From positions 150,702 through 214,701 of the forward strand of contig QZCP01000235.1 of assembly GCA_003956705.1 (NCBI GenBank): 64,000 nucleotides of DNA, in the 5' to 3' direction. The position numbers were made by a program, and so were the translations under genes. Source of the DNA: Brevipalpus yothersi. Lineage: Eukaryota > Arthropoda > Arachnida > Trombidiformes > Tenuipalpidae. The notes beneath the pieces were generated by a model. That model worked only from the letters and a program-made list of their open reading frames with translations. It did no database searches and was not told the DNA's origin. Below are positions 1 through 12,431 of the stretch, piece by piece. Every line of letters starts with the position of its first letter. Within the stretch, counting starts at the first letter, position 1.

Positions 1-340
1 GCTCAGTCGAATATGATTTCTTAGCCTTCCCAAGTGCCTTAACTTTGTAATAATTATCATCATATTGATCCTCAAGAATCAACTCAACCGGATCAATTAT
101 AGAGTTCAAACATTGTTTAAATTCATTGTCTCATTTTTTGATGTCTACTCAATCATTGTTTAAAAGATGATATGGAACAGAAAACTAGTCATACATCTCT
201 TGCTCTTCAACTATGCAAAAATTTTATTGTTTCAAAGAAATGTTTTACATTAAAACGTCTTGCATATGGTGTAGTCGCGAAAGTTGTACACCAAAATCTA
301 CTTAAATTTGTATGTGAACATCATCATTTGGTTTTTCAGA

Positions 341-355
341 AAGAGAGAGAGAAAG

Positions 356-386
<31 letters not shown>

Positions 387-388
387 GA
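341..388. repeat. Imperfect (GA)n microsatellite
   Basis: GA units interrupted by AAA at a regular spacing. The frame read through it gives a Lys/Arg/Glu run and is not considered coding. Confidence 0.9.
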
Positions 389-2136
389 AAAAAAATTTTG
401 GGGTTAAATTTGAAAAATGTGATATAAATTGGGCTTGAGTGTTTATTAAATTAACAACAATTTATCACTCAGACGATGAAAATTTTTGGCTTGTAACACA
501 AACTTCCTGAACAATTCACTTTCCCAGAAAGAAAAGTTGATCATGAAAAAGAGACGAAAAGAGAGGACATTCAGCGTATGCATGATAAGGAGCATACATG
601 TTGGTTCAAGGTGAAATCATTTTCATTTTTATATCGAAATTGAAATTGAAATAAAAATATTCGACAAAATTGCCTCAACATTCAGCTTTAAGTTTACGAT
701 AATTGTTCAGTCTTATTCATTGAGCAAGATTTATTTTCAGCACCAAGAGTTTGTAACCAAGAGTGGTGATGAGGTGTATGATTATTTTAAGACGCTCGTT
801 TTCGATGATTCTGTGGATTTGTGGAGGACTGAAGTGATCATTATTTTGCATGGGATCATAACTGTAAAATAGAAGGGTTCAAGGGGCAAATGATAGGTTT
901 GTGTAACTTGGAATAAAATTCTTGTCTTCATATACCTACAAATTGTACAGCGTAAAGTTATCATTTTTTTCAACAAGACTCATGATAAATATTCGTCCCT
1001 CTCTCTTTCTATCCCAAGTCGCATCAATGATCATGATGCTTACGCAATCATCATCGTAAAGAATATATCATAGCGTCGTCATGATGGGGAATTTCATTCA
1101 TGCAAAAATTAGAATCATCTTGACTTGATATTAGGCGTAGAACTTCCGTTTTCAATCGAAAATCTTTGACACTCCTCACATGTATGAATCTAAATTGCAT
1201 CAAAGAGGAGCCGCAGAATGTTTTTCAAACAAAAATAAGTGATAATTTTTTAGTGCAAGGTCACAAATCAATTTTGCCTGTTGTACATGTATTAAGGGGC
1301 GAAAATCGTGACACAAGGTTGAAGGTTCATCCAATCAATCAACTTAAACATATTGATCATGTGACAACAGCTATTTCTCTGATCATTAGAATAGAATGCG
1401 TTTAACGGTAAATCGATGAACGGGAACCTCTCCATGGATCAGAAAATTGCACATCGCAGTGTGGATCTATGATAATCTATGATATCACTTATCGATGGGT
1501 CAATCCATATGATATGGCAACTGATAGTTGTAACCTATGGAATGAGTGCAATCATTTGTTTTCAGATGAAAATTGCTTATAAAGTATTATTTTCTCTCTC
1601 TCGATAAACATGCACACTATTTGAGCAGCATGCCAGAAAATTTTCCCGCTCTCAAGAGAAGAGCAGAATATTCCGCGAAAAAAAGGTCCACATTTGTATG
1701 GGCACCATTGATCGTAAAGGTGTGCCTGTGTATGTATATGTGCTAATAAAAATACGGGAAAAAGCGAAAGAGGCCGCAAGTATTGATTATCAGCAATTGT
1801 CAGGTCGATGGTCTTACCAATAAAGCGAACTTTGTCGTTGTGTTACTTGGCTTAGACGTGTGCGAAAGTAAGAGAAAAAGTAAGAGAAAGAGAAAGAGAG
1901 GAAAAAATGATCACATCTGTCGGCACGCTCATCTCAAGACAAACTGATTGGACTTGTGACTTGGTGTTAGATAATATGATTCAGATCCATCAGTGATCAG
2001 TGTCTTGTCAATGTTTGTACACTTTCAATTCTCTTCCCCATGTAGCCCCCTTCCATTCCACTTTTATCATCACATCTCATCTTCAACACTCTCTCTCTTA
2101 CATAGACTTTTGGAGAGAGAGAATGCAATCAGTTCT

Positions 2137-2138
<2 letters not shown>

Positions 2139-2183
<45 letters not shown>
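2139..2183. repeat. (AG)n microsatellite, left arm of a fold-back pair
   Basis: About 22 AG units. An opposite-orientation (CT)n tract lies 80 bp downstream at 2264-2291, so the two can pair with each other. Confidence 0.95.
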
Positions 2184-2187
<4 letters not shown>

Positions 2188-2263
2188 TCTCTGTGCGAAT
2201 GAATAAGAAGAATAAAGGGTGATGGAGAGAAGGAAGAAAATTTCATCACGAAAGAGAGAGTAG

Positions 2264-2291
<28 letters not shown>
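2264..2291. repeat. (CT)n microsatellite, right arm of a fold-back pair
   Basis: About 14 CT units, complementary in orientation to the AG tract at 2139-2183. Confidence 0.95.
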
Positions 2292-2294
<3 letters not shown>

Positions 2295-2613
2295 CTCTCT
2301 CTTTTTCTCTCTCCTCATCACTGCTCCTTCTCATAGTAGAAAAGTAAGATGATGGAGAGTCTAGTTTCTGCATCCATCTCAACATCCATTCGTGGACATC
2401 TCCTCTTTTTTCCTCGTATTCTTGCGAAATTATTTCGGTTATGTTGATGCTAACTCACTTGAGCAGTGACTCTCCACAATTTGTTGACAAAACAAACACT
2501 TAATTTTAATCATCAAAACGAAGTTTCTCAGCACACACACACACACACGCATATACTTGTGAGTCAATTGATTTGATTTGAGAACTGTTCACCGCTCCAC
2601 TGATTTTGAACTA

Positions 2614-5600
2614 ATGTTGATGCCAGCGATCAGTGAAGAGATGTCCGTTTGTAAAGTGTCGGTGAACCAATACCGGGTCACCTTAAGTGATTTATCGTCC
2701 ATACACATGGAAGATATGACTAGCAATTCGTGTCGTAAAGATCAGCCATCAATATATCTTGAGGAAAGTTATCCATTGAATCAAGCAGCGGAAGATGTTG
2801 AATCGACCATCCAAATTAAATCACCAATCAATCCTAGACGAGGTGAATTTTGTACCAGACCACCTCTATACTCTGAACTCAATCGTTCCAATGGTCTATC
2901 CAGTGGTGGAGGTGTCAGCGGTGGTGGCCGGAAGTATCGATTACCACTGGCACGTTCAGCGATGACTTACACACATTCGGATGCATTCGATGGTCTAGTG
3001 TTTGTTTTAAGTGCGATATATTCCAAAATTATCGTTATTATTGGACTGTGTTTTCCGATGGCCGAAGTTATATCACATCGTATTCCGATCGGCTGGTATG
3101 AAGGTTTCTATTTGTATTTGTATCTTGGTTCTATTATGTTTCTCCTACTTATATACATGTTTCGAGATACGAATAAGAAGAAATTATCTCTCATTAATCG
3201 TGCCAAAACATTACTTTTATGGAGTAATGTTGAACATCATCAGCCCAGTGGTAGTGCTGAAGAGCCGAAACTTCAATCAAGCTCCACAAATAGTTCATTA
3301 AGTGATGATGAATACGGTGGTCCAGTTCATTTTGGATCATTTTATTTGCGTTTGGGTGCTGTTGCTTTTGGAATCGGATCGATGATCTATTCGGGACTCG
3401 AATTTGGCCAATATTTTGAATTGGAATCCAAAGAGCAATGCTACAGCTTTTTGTATGGCTTCACTCCAACAGCTCACATGACATTTACCTTTTTTCAACT
3501 CTATTTCATCTTCATGAACTCAAAAGCATTCATATCTAAGCATAACTATATCGGTAAGTTGATTCATAGCTATCAATATATTCTTTAGATATTCAATCAT
3601 GCCCATTGATCACTCCTGTTGCTACCCGATATTATGAAAATATATTTTCTATGCTAAGCATTCAATTGACGACCAGTAGATGAGCCCAGGGCACTAGGAT
3701 CCAGGCTAAGTTTGACTTTTTCTTCTTATTTCAATTGATTTTGATGTAAAGTTGCGTAACGCTACGTGATCATCGTGAAGAGGAGAGAGAAGAAAAGTGT
3801 TAACAGTTAACAGTCAATTCGAATAGGAACTTTCGTCAGTAGCCTATGGGACAGGGTGACATTGAAAGTGTTCGATTATTTGATCCAAGATCACTTGATG
3901 ATATGCGTGGACAGTAGAATGTTATTGTCATAGAAAAAGAGAGAGAGATTATCAGACCACATTTTTCTCTCCTTTCTTTTTGTGCTCAACAGCGAAGTGA
4001 ATATATCGCACCGTATACCACAGAAAGATGGAGAAAGAGAGAGAGAATAATTTCATCTTGACCATAGAAGGGAGAGTGTCAATGATATTCAATTTTGAAT
4101 GGACAGCTCACGTAGACATGGATAAGTCGAGGGAAAGATGATGCGCCATGGTCATGAATAGTTGAGAATTTTCGAGGAGAAGAGAGGGGATGAAAGAAGA
4201 GAAGTTAGTTATCAATATTGATGCATGATGAAATGTCAAGCAATATGCAACAGAGACGAAACTTGATAGCTCAATGTGTGTGTGTGATATAGGAAAATTT
4301 TCAGCTAATCCTACATTCTGAGCGCTATCCAATCATCTAATCGATTGAGAGCTTAGAATTTCCTTTTTCACTGATTGAAGATCGTAATTAGAAAGGGGAA
4401 GAATAAAAAAAAATTGTTTCCAATGAATTTTTTTCCACTTTTTATCTCTTTCTTTTTGCTCTCTCTTCATTTTAGCACGATTTGGACTCATGCACATGAT
4501 TGCAACCAATTTGTGCGTTTGGCTTCATGTTCTCATACAGGAAACTAAGCATCAAATCATGATAATTCTTAATCCTAACGCAACCTCTCGAAGCTTAATA
4601 CTACCAGACTATGAATCAAGTGGACTGTTATCAGAGGCAAATGATTCCGAAAATTCTGTTCTACAACTTGATCGTGGTATATCCCATCATTTGGTCAGAC
4701 GAAGTATTGATGATCATGAAATATTCACCACACACGGTGTGTGTCGACGTTCCAATGTTATTGGTGAATTGGTACAAGATGCTAGCCAATTTTTATTCCC
4801 ATGTACCATTGAATACTCACTGATTTGTGCTGCAATACTGTATGTCATGTGGAAACACACTGATCAGAATAGGTAAGTCAAAAACCCGGGAGTAACAATT
4901 ACACTTCTCCTCAACCCTTTCATCATCATTCAGACATCGGTGATGTATCAGTTCATTGATCTCAAAAGTGGCTATGATTCTAAGAGTATAGAAGAGAGAA
5001 ATATTTTCTCTTCAAGTTCAATTATCTGTTTAGTTGTGAACATCAAGAACAGCGACTTTGTTCAATACTATCTATCCATCAAACAGTTTTCTTGAGTCAA
5101 ACAGATAAATCAGATTGCTGTTGAAAAAAGAGAGAGAAAGATAAAGTAGGAAATATTCGATCATGTTCATGTTGAAATTTAACTCATAATTCCAATATCT
5201 CGGCATATTTCAAGCTAATCTAGGCCACTTATTATAAATTCAATTGTTTCCGGTGTGAATAAATTCGACTTTGAGCCTGACCGAGTGACCGAATGTTCCT
5301 AGAAGCAAACAAATTCCGTGAAACATCTTGAATAGTGTATGTGAAGAAGAATAGATCAATACACGCATATAAATATTTTCTATCGTGTGATAGCATTCCG
5401 TGTGCAATTTATCAAGATTATTGTCCTAGACGACGGATATATCCACTTGTATACCGATTTTCTCTTCCGATTAAGTAGAGATACTTGAGCACCTCAAATG
5501 AAGCGAAAGTGTGACTAGTGAATTAGTGACAATTCCAAGGTAGTGTTTTATGTGTGCGGCTTGGGTTGGATTGGACGTATGATCATGTTTACAACTTGAT

Positions 5601-5683
5601 CCAAAGATAGACATTGGATAAGCAGAAAGAAAACTGCGAGTTATTTAGGGAATTCTCTGAAATAATATTCAACATTCGAAGGA

Positions 5684-5764
<81 letters not shown>

Positions 5765-5923
5765 NNNNNNNNNNNNNNNNNNNNNNNNNNNNNNNNNNNN
5801 NNNNNNNNNNNNNNNNNNNNNNNNNNNNNNNNNNNNNNNNNNNNNNNNNNNNNNNNNNNNNNNNNNNNNNNNNNNNNNNNNNNNNNNNNNNNNNNNNNNN
5901 NNNNNNNNNNNNNNNNNNNNNNN

Positions 5924-5967
<44 letters not shown>

Positions 5968-8900
5968 AGATTAATATAGCGATCATCATGACTTCTTTCA
6001 TCAGAGCTATAAAATAGTTATCGCTAATATCGAAAGCTTTTCTCTGCTAAATTTTGGAATCAATATCAAAGTTACAGTGTGAAATTGGTAGATAATTGGA
6101 TAAACTATCGTTTATCGTTTAACTATAGTTTGAGGAAATTGAGAACACCATTTCGGTGATGGTATGAGTGTGATTCATTCTATAAAAATAATTAGAAATA
6201 AGGAAAAAAAAGTTCAAAGAATCATTTACGCTAAAGTATTTCAAGCATCGATACAAATTATTCACACAACAATTATGTTCGCACACAACGATCATTAGCT
6301 GTACACATAATTCCAGTGTATTAATGTACACAAATTACATGTAGATGGTCAGCATCACACAGATTGTACCTCTCACAAAATATATGATCAAAGGGAAAAA
6401 ATGTTTTTCGCAAGATTTTATCTGCCCTTCATCGTTTCAGCCCTTCAGCTCCTGATTGCCTTGCCTTTCAAAAGATCAAAAGGTTCTGTGAGTATAGTTG
6501 ATAGAAGAAAAAAATAGTACTAATTAGAGATGACTCACTGAGTCACTGGATAATAGTAATTTTGCATTGAACGAAAAAAAAGTGTATATATACAAACCAC
6601 TAAATCGAAATTCTGTTATTCACTCTTCTCAGATCATGAGACTGATGAATGCTTCAGGTTATGAGGCAAGAATCGATCAATCAAAAGGATTGTTACTACC
6701 TAAATTGGAATATGTTTTGACTGTCCGAGAGAGAATGTTTCTCGATGTCTTAGGCTACCAAACGTGGGGTCAATCATCCATCATCAACCCTCGTTCAATC
6801 CCTTCTCTGATAGTATGCAAATTTCATCCTAAGACAGAGATCTATGATCGGGAGAAGGTCTATGAAACCTGAAGAAATCATGTAGAGAACCCATAAAAAT
6901 AGCCTCAAGGAATATATTTTGATGATGCAAATATTCTCTCTATCATGAGAACAGGTCAATCATCAATCTTTTGATTGTGAAACATTTTAACAAAAATAAT
7001 ATACCAACATGTGACTAGCTCCAAAATTTTAACTTACCCAAAGTTATCAAATGGGTTGAATTATTCCTACTAGATTACTAGGCGCGTGATTCTTGTCAGA
7101 GATACACAATTTTCTCTCTCTCTCTCTCTTTCTGGTCATGAACACACCAGTGAACTTGAATTGACCCCATGCAAAGATTCCAGTAGCAATAGATTACTTG
7201 AATTAATGGTCACAAATGACCATTGAATGGTGGACATGATTGATATTGAAAAATAATTAAGTTTCATTTGTATGTATATAGAATGAGCTCGAGGCAACAG
7301 GGAAACCGGTCTGAACATTCAGATAGAAGCTGAATTATGATTAATTTAATCATCCATATGTCTAACATGTATCATGTATATATATATGAGCTTAACAATC
7401 GCTATTATTAACAAGTGTCTACGAGATCAGCCACACGAATACACACACACACTCTTGATGTCTAAATAAGTTTGGTCAATTGAGTTCATGGCTTGTGTGT
7501 GAACTTTTACGTGTACATGGTTAACTTCGGTTGGAACCAGTTGGACAAAGTGTTGATATACCAGGAACTAGATGAGGAAGAACACTTACAGATATACCGT
7601 ATGAACCCTTTTTTTTCTCCTAGACACATGATCTGGTGATGTTGCTCAATCCATTGAGATGTTTCTGAACTATGTACATGTATATAAGCTATTACAATGA
7701 TACAGGACAAGAGGGATCATTGATCTCTCCTCCATCGGAACAATATTAGCCAATCTTTTGGGGTGAGAGACTTGATTGAATGTTCACATAAAAGCTTTTC
7801 TCAAATACATATTCTGAATTGTGTATAGGAAGTTTTTCTCACTTCATGTCGAGAAGATTGATTACAAAGTCAGCTCTAATATGGACTTGAAGTGTTACTA
7901 TTTACCAGTTCTAATTGAAGAATGCGGAAAACATTTATTGAACATTAGTGTGATTCCGTTTTCATTGATAAAAAGAAAAGAGATAGATTTCTAGATAGAG
8001 ATGGATGATCGTTAATTGATTGATGCTTGAATTAGTTTCCTTGGAAGCTATGTATCTTTTGTCCTTTGTCTCGAAAGCATGATGAGGATAGAAAAAATAA
8101 AAATAATCATAGGAATGGAATATATGTACAGGAAATTAGTAAAGATGATTCTGAACTTGATCTTGAGAAGTGGGAAAAATTTTCCTTCCAAGCACATCTT
8201 ATTCCTCTTTCTTTCTTTCTTTCTTTCTCTCTCTCTCTCTCTCTCTCTCTTAACATTTAATTTCCTGTGATATTGTGATTGTTATCGTATTTTTTTTCTC
8301 ACAAGATCATCATGATCTACTCTCTGTGTGTGTGTGTGTGTTTATATATCTGACAAGAGTTCTCGGTAGATCATGAGTACGTTAATTCATTTTCTTCAAT
8401 TGGTGTTGAGGGTCAGGATAAAGGAGTAAAAACCAATTATGTTACAAATTATTGTCAATCATTCTATCAACACTTGCAAGGTGAAAGAGAGAAGATTTTC
8501 CCAAGAATATATGAAGGCAAAATTTTTTCACGTGATTTTTTGACTGGAAACGAAAAATTCTCTCGAAAAAAAAATATTGAAGATCCCGAAAAATAAATAA
8601 ACATTGTTTTCTCTCTTTGACATTTTTTCTTCTCAGCCTAGCTCAGGATCGACTTCGACATCGAAGTGCCCAAAGCACTTCAACGGTAAACCATCATCAA
8701 AGACATTACTATCAGGTATGTCGGCATGTTGTATTAAGCAGCTCAAAAACAGCAGCAACTCTCACAGGAAGATACTCAAATATGCAAATAATCATTGTGA
8801 AGGTCGAAATAATTATTGATCATCTTCTTAAAATGATGTCTATTTTGCCTAGGTTGACTGTGCCAAAGCACACAAAGGACTTTTCTGTGGCATTTTTTTA

Positions 8901-9911
8901 CTTGTCGTCTGTATCATCTCATTGATACTTTTCTTCGTACTCAGTAAAAAGCCAAATTATCGATCTCTTGGAGTGCTTCAAGCACATCTTGTTGAGATCG
9001 CTGTTTACGCAATCAACGCAATTGCATGTATGATTGCTATCTTCCAGGTAACATTCACAAGTTTTTTTCTCTATATGTGTGTTATTTTTTTCCCTACATC
9101 AAACACTTTCGATGCTCACTGTATGCCTCTCTTGGACCATCTTTTGAACATTCAGACAACTTGTGAAGATTGAGAGACGAAAAATGTAGATAATAGAATA
9201 GTTAAACTACTATGGTACTTACTCGAAAAATCAACTCTCAACAACCTCAATCTTGATGGCCTCAATCAATGGCCTCATGTTCATTGTCGACAATACTCAT
9301 GAACATTGTTCTTTCTTCTTCGTAAACTATAGATGCGAAAACTGCATTATAATCGTCATCGTAATGTTGAATTGGACAATATTCTCCTGATTGTGGCTCA
9401 AACTGGACTCTATGTGTTCAATATGTTCTCACTGATTGGAGCTCAATTTTTAAATCAAAGCATCAATCGGAACACAAAATTGGTCATTGTTAGCTCGGTT
9501 GCTTGTCTATTTCAATCAACCCTTCAAACAGTTTTCATTTTAGATGCTACCAGAAGATATGCTTCAACTCCAGAGCAAGTGAGTGTTAATTTGCTCGATG
9601 ATTATAAATTTCAAAACTATCGTTCCTTAATTGATCATCTATTTTTCATTCGTTCTTAGGTGAGAAGGAAACCAGCCCGAGAAATGATCACCTTTTTATT
9701 GGTGTGTAATTTTGCTATGTGGGCTATTAATACATTGGAAACCAGAAGAGCTGACTCTAATCCGGTTCAAATGAAATTTTATGGCTTTTGGGCTTGGACT
9801 ATAATCACACATGTCACCACACCGTTAACAATATTTTTCCGATTTCATTCGACTGTTTGTTTATGTGATATTTGGAAACGAACGTACAAAGTCAAGCAAG
9901 AATATATTTGA
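2614..9911 (+). CDS. Otop: Otopetrin proton channel
   Basis: Otopetrins are proton-selective channels of the plasma membrane. Six exons join in phase: 2614-3553, 4476-4872, 8637-8715, 8853-9047, 9333-9578 and 9660-9911, all with GT-AG introns, giving about 702 residues. Twelve membrane segments can be counted: four in exon 1 (about residues 128-153, 160-183, 243-266 and 277-300), two in exon 2, two in exon 4, two in exon 5 and two in exon 6. Family signatures include GSFYLRLGAVAFGIGSMIYS (segment 3) and ARFGLMHMIATNLCVW, read across the first splice. The N-terminal 120 residues are a variable cytoplasmic tail. An in-frame TGA at 2569 precedes the first ATG at 2614; ATGs at 2620 and 2641 are alternatives. 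Intron 2 is unusually long (3.8 kb) and carries the GA tract and the assembly gap. Tail exon 3 (27 residues) is the least certain exon. Confidence 0.96.
5687..5965. repeat. (GA)n microsatellite interrupted by an assembly gap
   Basis: 78 bp of uninterrupted GA (5687-5764), then 159 N (5765-5923), then 42 bp more GA (5924-5965). The same repeat on both sides suggests one long tract that the assembler could not cross. The true length is unknown. Confidence 0.97.
8206..8251. repeat. (TTTC)n/(TC)n compound microsatellite
   Basis: TTTC units grade into pure TC within otopetrin intron 2. Confidence 0.9.
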
Positions 9912-9986
9912 TATAAGCAACAACTACAACCACAACATGACTAATTAATGAAAAATCAAATTCTCGACATGAAAAATTTTTTTTCT

Positions 9987-9992
9987 AATAAA
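9987..9992 (+). terminator. Poly(A) signal of otopetrin
   Basis: AATAAA lies 76 bp after the otopetrin stop codon, a normal position for the cleavage signal of this plus-strand gene. Confidence 0.7.
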
Positions 9993-10235
9993 ATTAATCA
10001 TTTGAATCTAACAAGTACAAGTTTGTCAATACTCATGCATTCAAGGAGAATTTTCTTCAAGAACAATTTGTTCAACCCTAGAAACGCTAGTCAAGCTCAC
10101 GCTTAAGATTTTCAGGAATTCTATCTGATTTCCATGAATTATATTTCATCCATCAAAATTAATGAATGCCAAGAATTTAACCGGAAACGGATAAATCGAT
10201 TTCATTATTTTGTTCCAATAACGGCGCTTCTTTAC

Positions 10236-10259
10236 GCGCTCAAAGTTTGAATTGAGCGC
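10236..10259. promoter_or_regulatory. Inverted repeat upstream of RpS14
   Basis: GCGCTCAA (10236-10243) and TTGAGCGC (10252-10259) are perfect complements separated by 8 bp, inside a locally GC-rich patch about 150 bp before the RpS14 start. It may be a promoter element. The sequence alone does not show which factor, if any, binds. Confidence 0.4.
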
Positions 10260-10408
10260 CACTTTTTTTGTAGATGCCGCATTGCATTTCCGTTTCCTGT
10301 TATCATCCGTTTATGTCTGTGTGTGTGTGTGTTGGTGAAACTTTAATTTGTTTTTTCCGTAATTAATTGCTTAAATTTGTGAATTGTATTTCACTAATTG
10401 TCATCATA

Positions 10409-11018
10409 ATGGCTCCTCGTAAGGGAAAGCAGACTACTGACCAGCCAGTTCTTCAATTGCCAGCCGATTCTCAGACAGAGAATGTGTTTGGTGTTGCTCA
10501 TATTTATGCTAGTTTTAATGATACTTTTGTCCATGTGACGGATCTATCTGGAAGGTGAGCTTTGTGAATTGATCTTTTTTTCTTCTTCCTTTAAACTGAA
10601 TTTCATTCATTTCATCTGATTCTATTTGATCTTCTTCTCTCAGAGAAACCATCTCTAGGGTAACTGGTGGAATGAAGGTAAAGGCTGATCGTGATGAAGC
10701 TTCTCCATACGCTGCTATGTTGGCTGCCCAGGATGTAGCTGAGAAATGTAAAAGTGTTGGAATTAATGCACTCCATATACGACTTCGAGCCACTGGTGGT
10801 ACCAAGACCAAAACTCCCGGACCAGGTGCACAGAGTGCTCTAAGAGCTCTTGCTCGTTCCGGTATGAAAATAGGAAGAATTGGTAAGTTTACTCTCAATC
10901 TATCCTCCCTACTTTACTTATTCCTTGATTCCTTTCTTCCTTATTTTCAGAGGATGTTACTCCCATTCCATCTGACTGTACCAGAAGGAAGGGTGGTCGT
11001 CGTGGTAGAAGATTGTAG
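10409..11018 (+). CDS. RpS14: 40S ribosomal protein S14 (uS11)
   Basis: RpS14 (uS11) is a component of the small-subunit platform and is needed for 18S rRNA 3' maturation. Three exons join in phase: 10409-10554, 10644-10882 and 10951-11018, encoding 150 residues against about 151 in animals. Visible hallmarks are the N-terminal MAPRKGK start, the NVFGVAHIYASFNDTFVHVTDLSG stretch across the central sheet (20-residue core clear), the GGMKVKADRDE loop and the basic C-terminal end TRRKGGRRGRRL. Introns are 88 and 68 bp, too short to host a snoRNA. The start is the first ATG in frame. Its neighbours are otopetrin upstream and COA4 downstream on the same strand, with no functional link implied. Strong, constitutive expression is expected from the family. 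Confidence 0.99.
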
Positions 11019-11041
11019 ACATCTTTTTGGTAATGAAAGGA

Positions 11042-11047
11042 AATAAA
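11042..11047 (+). terminator. Poly(A) signal of RpS14
   Basis: AATAAA begins 23 bp after the RpS14 stop codon, giving the very short 3' untranslated region typical of ribosomal protein genes. Confidence 0.75.
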
Positions 11048-11889
11048 GGAAATGTTTCAACTGCACCTCGACTTTGCTGTGGTCATTGATATCCTTTCTT
11101 ATCTGCTTTTTCGAAATTTTATGTGCAAAGCAAATTAGACATTTACACGGATTGTAGAAGAGAGGAGGAAATGAGCAAGCTCATCTTGTGAAACGTGTTC
11201 CTCAGAGCCTGTCCAGTACATTTTTATTCCCTTATTATTTCCATTTCCTATTGCAAATTCAGGTATACATCTTCTACCTGTTAGAGAGCGATGCATAAAG
11301 TACACAATGCCCATCATCTTGAATTCACGTTTGTGGAAATCGAAAGGCAAAGTACAACTAATCTAGTTTATCAGTCAAAATCAGCTCGGGATTTTTTATC
11401 TTTCACTCAATGATTGTGTGGAACTTACCTCATCCATGTACCTTTCACACATCGATCGATTCCCATCCGTGTCCATTACTTGGTACACTATTTTGATCAA
11501 ATCGATCAGGGACAATCTAAACGATCGATTATCAGTCTACAACCTAGAAGAAGAAGCGAAAAGTTCGAATTGACTTTCTTCTCTAACTTAGAAGAATGTG
11601 GATGATCCTCTCTCAAGTCCTATCCCTCAGAAACTTTTCGAAAACTCATGATTTACTCATTCTTTGAAAACCATCCTCAAAGTAACAATGAATGACAATG
11701 AGGAGTTAGATGAAGTTATCATTGAATCGATGATTGGTTCAATGAGGCATCATTCCGTAAATCATTCACCTCCGCCGATTCTGATTGTGCCATCAAATAT
11801 CAGAATTCAAATCAACCGCTTTGAAATGTGAGAGTAATGTTTAGATTCACATGTTCAATGATTGAACTTCACTGAAGTTACTTCAGTTC
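11048..11889. other. Intergenic stretch between RpS14 and COA4
   Basis: No supported gene. Short open frames on both strands have no family resemblance and no splice context. Confidence 0.6.
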
Positions 11890-11967
11890 ATGAGGAAAAG
11901 TTTGCCCAAATTGATCCAGTTACTATTATTGTTAGTGTTGCTTTTGGTTTTAATCTTGAAGGTATCA

Positions 11968-12273
11968 ATGTCAACACATTTCACTGAGGATCCTAGGATA
12001 GCTCGACAAAGAGCAGAAGAGGAAGAAGATGATGATCCGGTAACAAAAGCAATCAAAAAAACTGGATGTCTCCAGCTTCATTATGATCTCCAGGTAAGTT
12101 TATCTTCTCGAGTATTTACAATAGATCCCATCTGGATGGAGGAAATCTTATGATTATCTTATTCTCAATTAAAGGAGTGTATGTATGAACATCGAGATTG
12201 GCGTATTTGCAAGCCTCAAGTGCAAACTTTCCGCAATTGCATGGAAGAGTACAATAAAAATAAGAAGGATTGA
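11968..12273 (+). CDS. COA4: Cytochrome c oxidase assembly factor 4 (twin CX9C protein)
   Basis: COA4 is a small protein of the mitochondrial intermembrane space needed for cytochrome c oxidase assembly, normally imported and oxidised by the Mia40 relay. Exons 11968-12093 and 12175-12273 join in phase across an 81-bp intron and encode 74 residues. The twin CX9C pattern is exact: Cys34-x9-Cys44 and Cys54-x9-Cys64, giving a helical hairpin held by two disulfides. The stretch ECMYEHRDWRICKPQVQTF matches the COA4 signature rather than other CHCH proteins. The N-terminal third is acidic. I chose the ATG at 11968 because family members lack a leader. An upstream in-frame ATG at 11890 would add 26 very hydrophobic residues. 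The gene lies between RpS14 and the LC8-Nup188 gene on the same strand. Confidence 0.92.
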
Positions 12274-12425
12274 CTTGGATGGTTTGCAAAACACAAATAT
12301 TCATCGGGACACTCGGTTGAATCAATGAAACGTCCAGAAAATTTTTATGATCAAGAATACACGTATGTTCATTTCCCAACTCTTGGAACGATTCGTTTTC
12401 AACTGGAGTGCAAGCATTTCAAGCT

Positions 12426-12431
12426 AATAAA
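12426..12431 (+). terminator. Possible poly(A) signal of COA4
   Basis: AATAAA lies about 150 bp after the COA4 stop codon and is the first plausible downstream signal on the plus strand. Confidence 0.5.

Larger units (their letters stand above)
1..2568. other. Gene-free 5' stretch upstream of otopetrin
   Basis: No reading frame here has a recognisable family or a convincing start. The longest frames run through GA/TC tracts and encode only Arg-Glu or Ser-Leu runs. It holds an imperfect GA tract (341-388), an (AG)n/(CT)n pair (2139-2183 and 2264-2291) and a short CA run just before the otopetrin frame. Part of it is probably otopetrin promoter and 5' untranslated sequence, but I see no unambiguous core promoter. 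Confidence 0.6.
4873..8636 (+). other. Long intron 2 of otopetrin
   Basis: This 3.76 kb intron starts with GTAAGT and ends in a CAG acceptor. It contains the gapped GA tract, a TTTC/TC tract and nothing that resembles a further exon. All twelve channel segments are already accounted for by the flanking exons. A plus-strand frame at about 6634-6872 has no recognisable product. Confidence 0.8.

Noticed and set aside
5614..6001. Frames on both strands across the gapped GA tract
   Set aside because: They consist of microsatellite translation and N, and lie inside an otopetrin intron.
6634..6872. Plus-strand frame of about 80 codons in otopetrin intron 2
   Set aside because: No homology, no signal peptide or motif, and all twelve channel segments are already explained without it.
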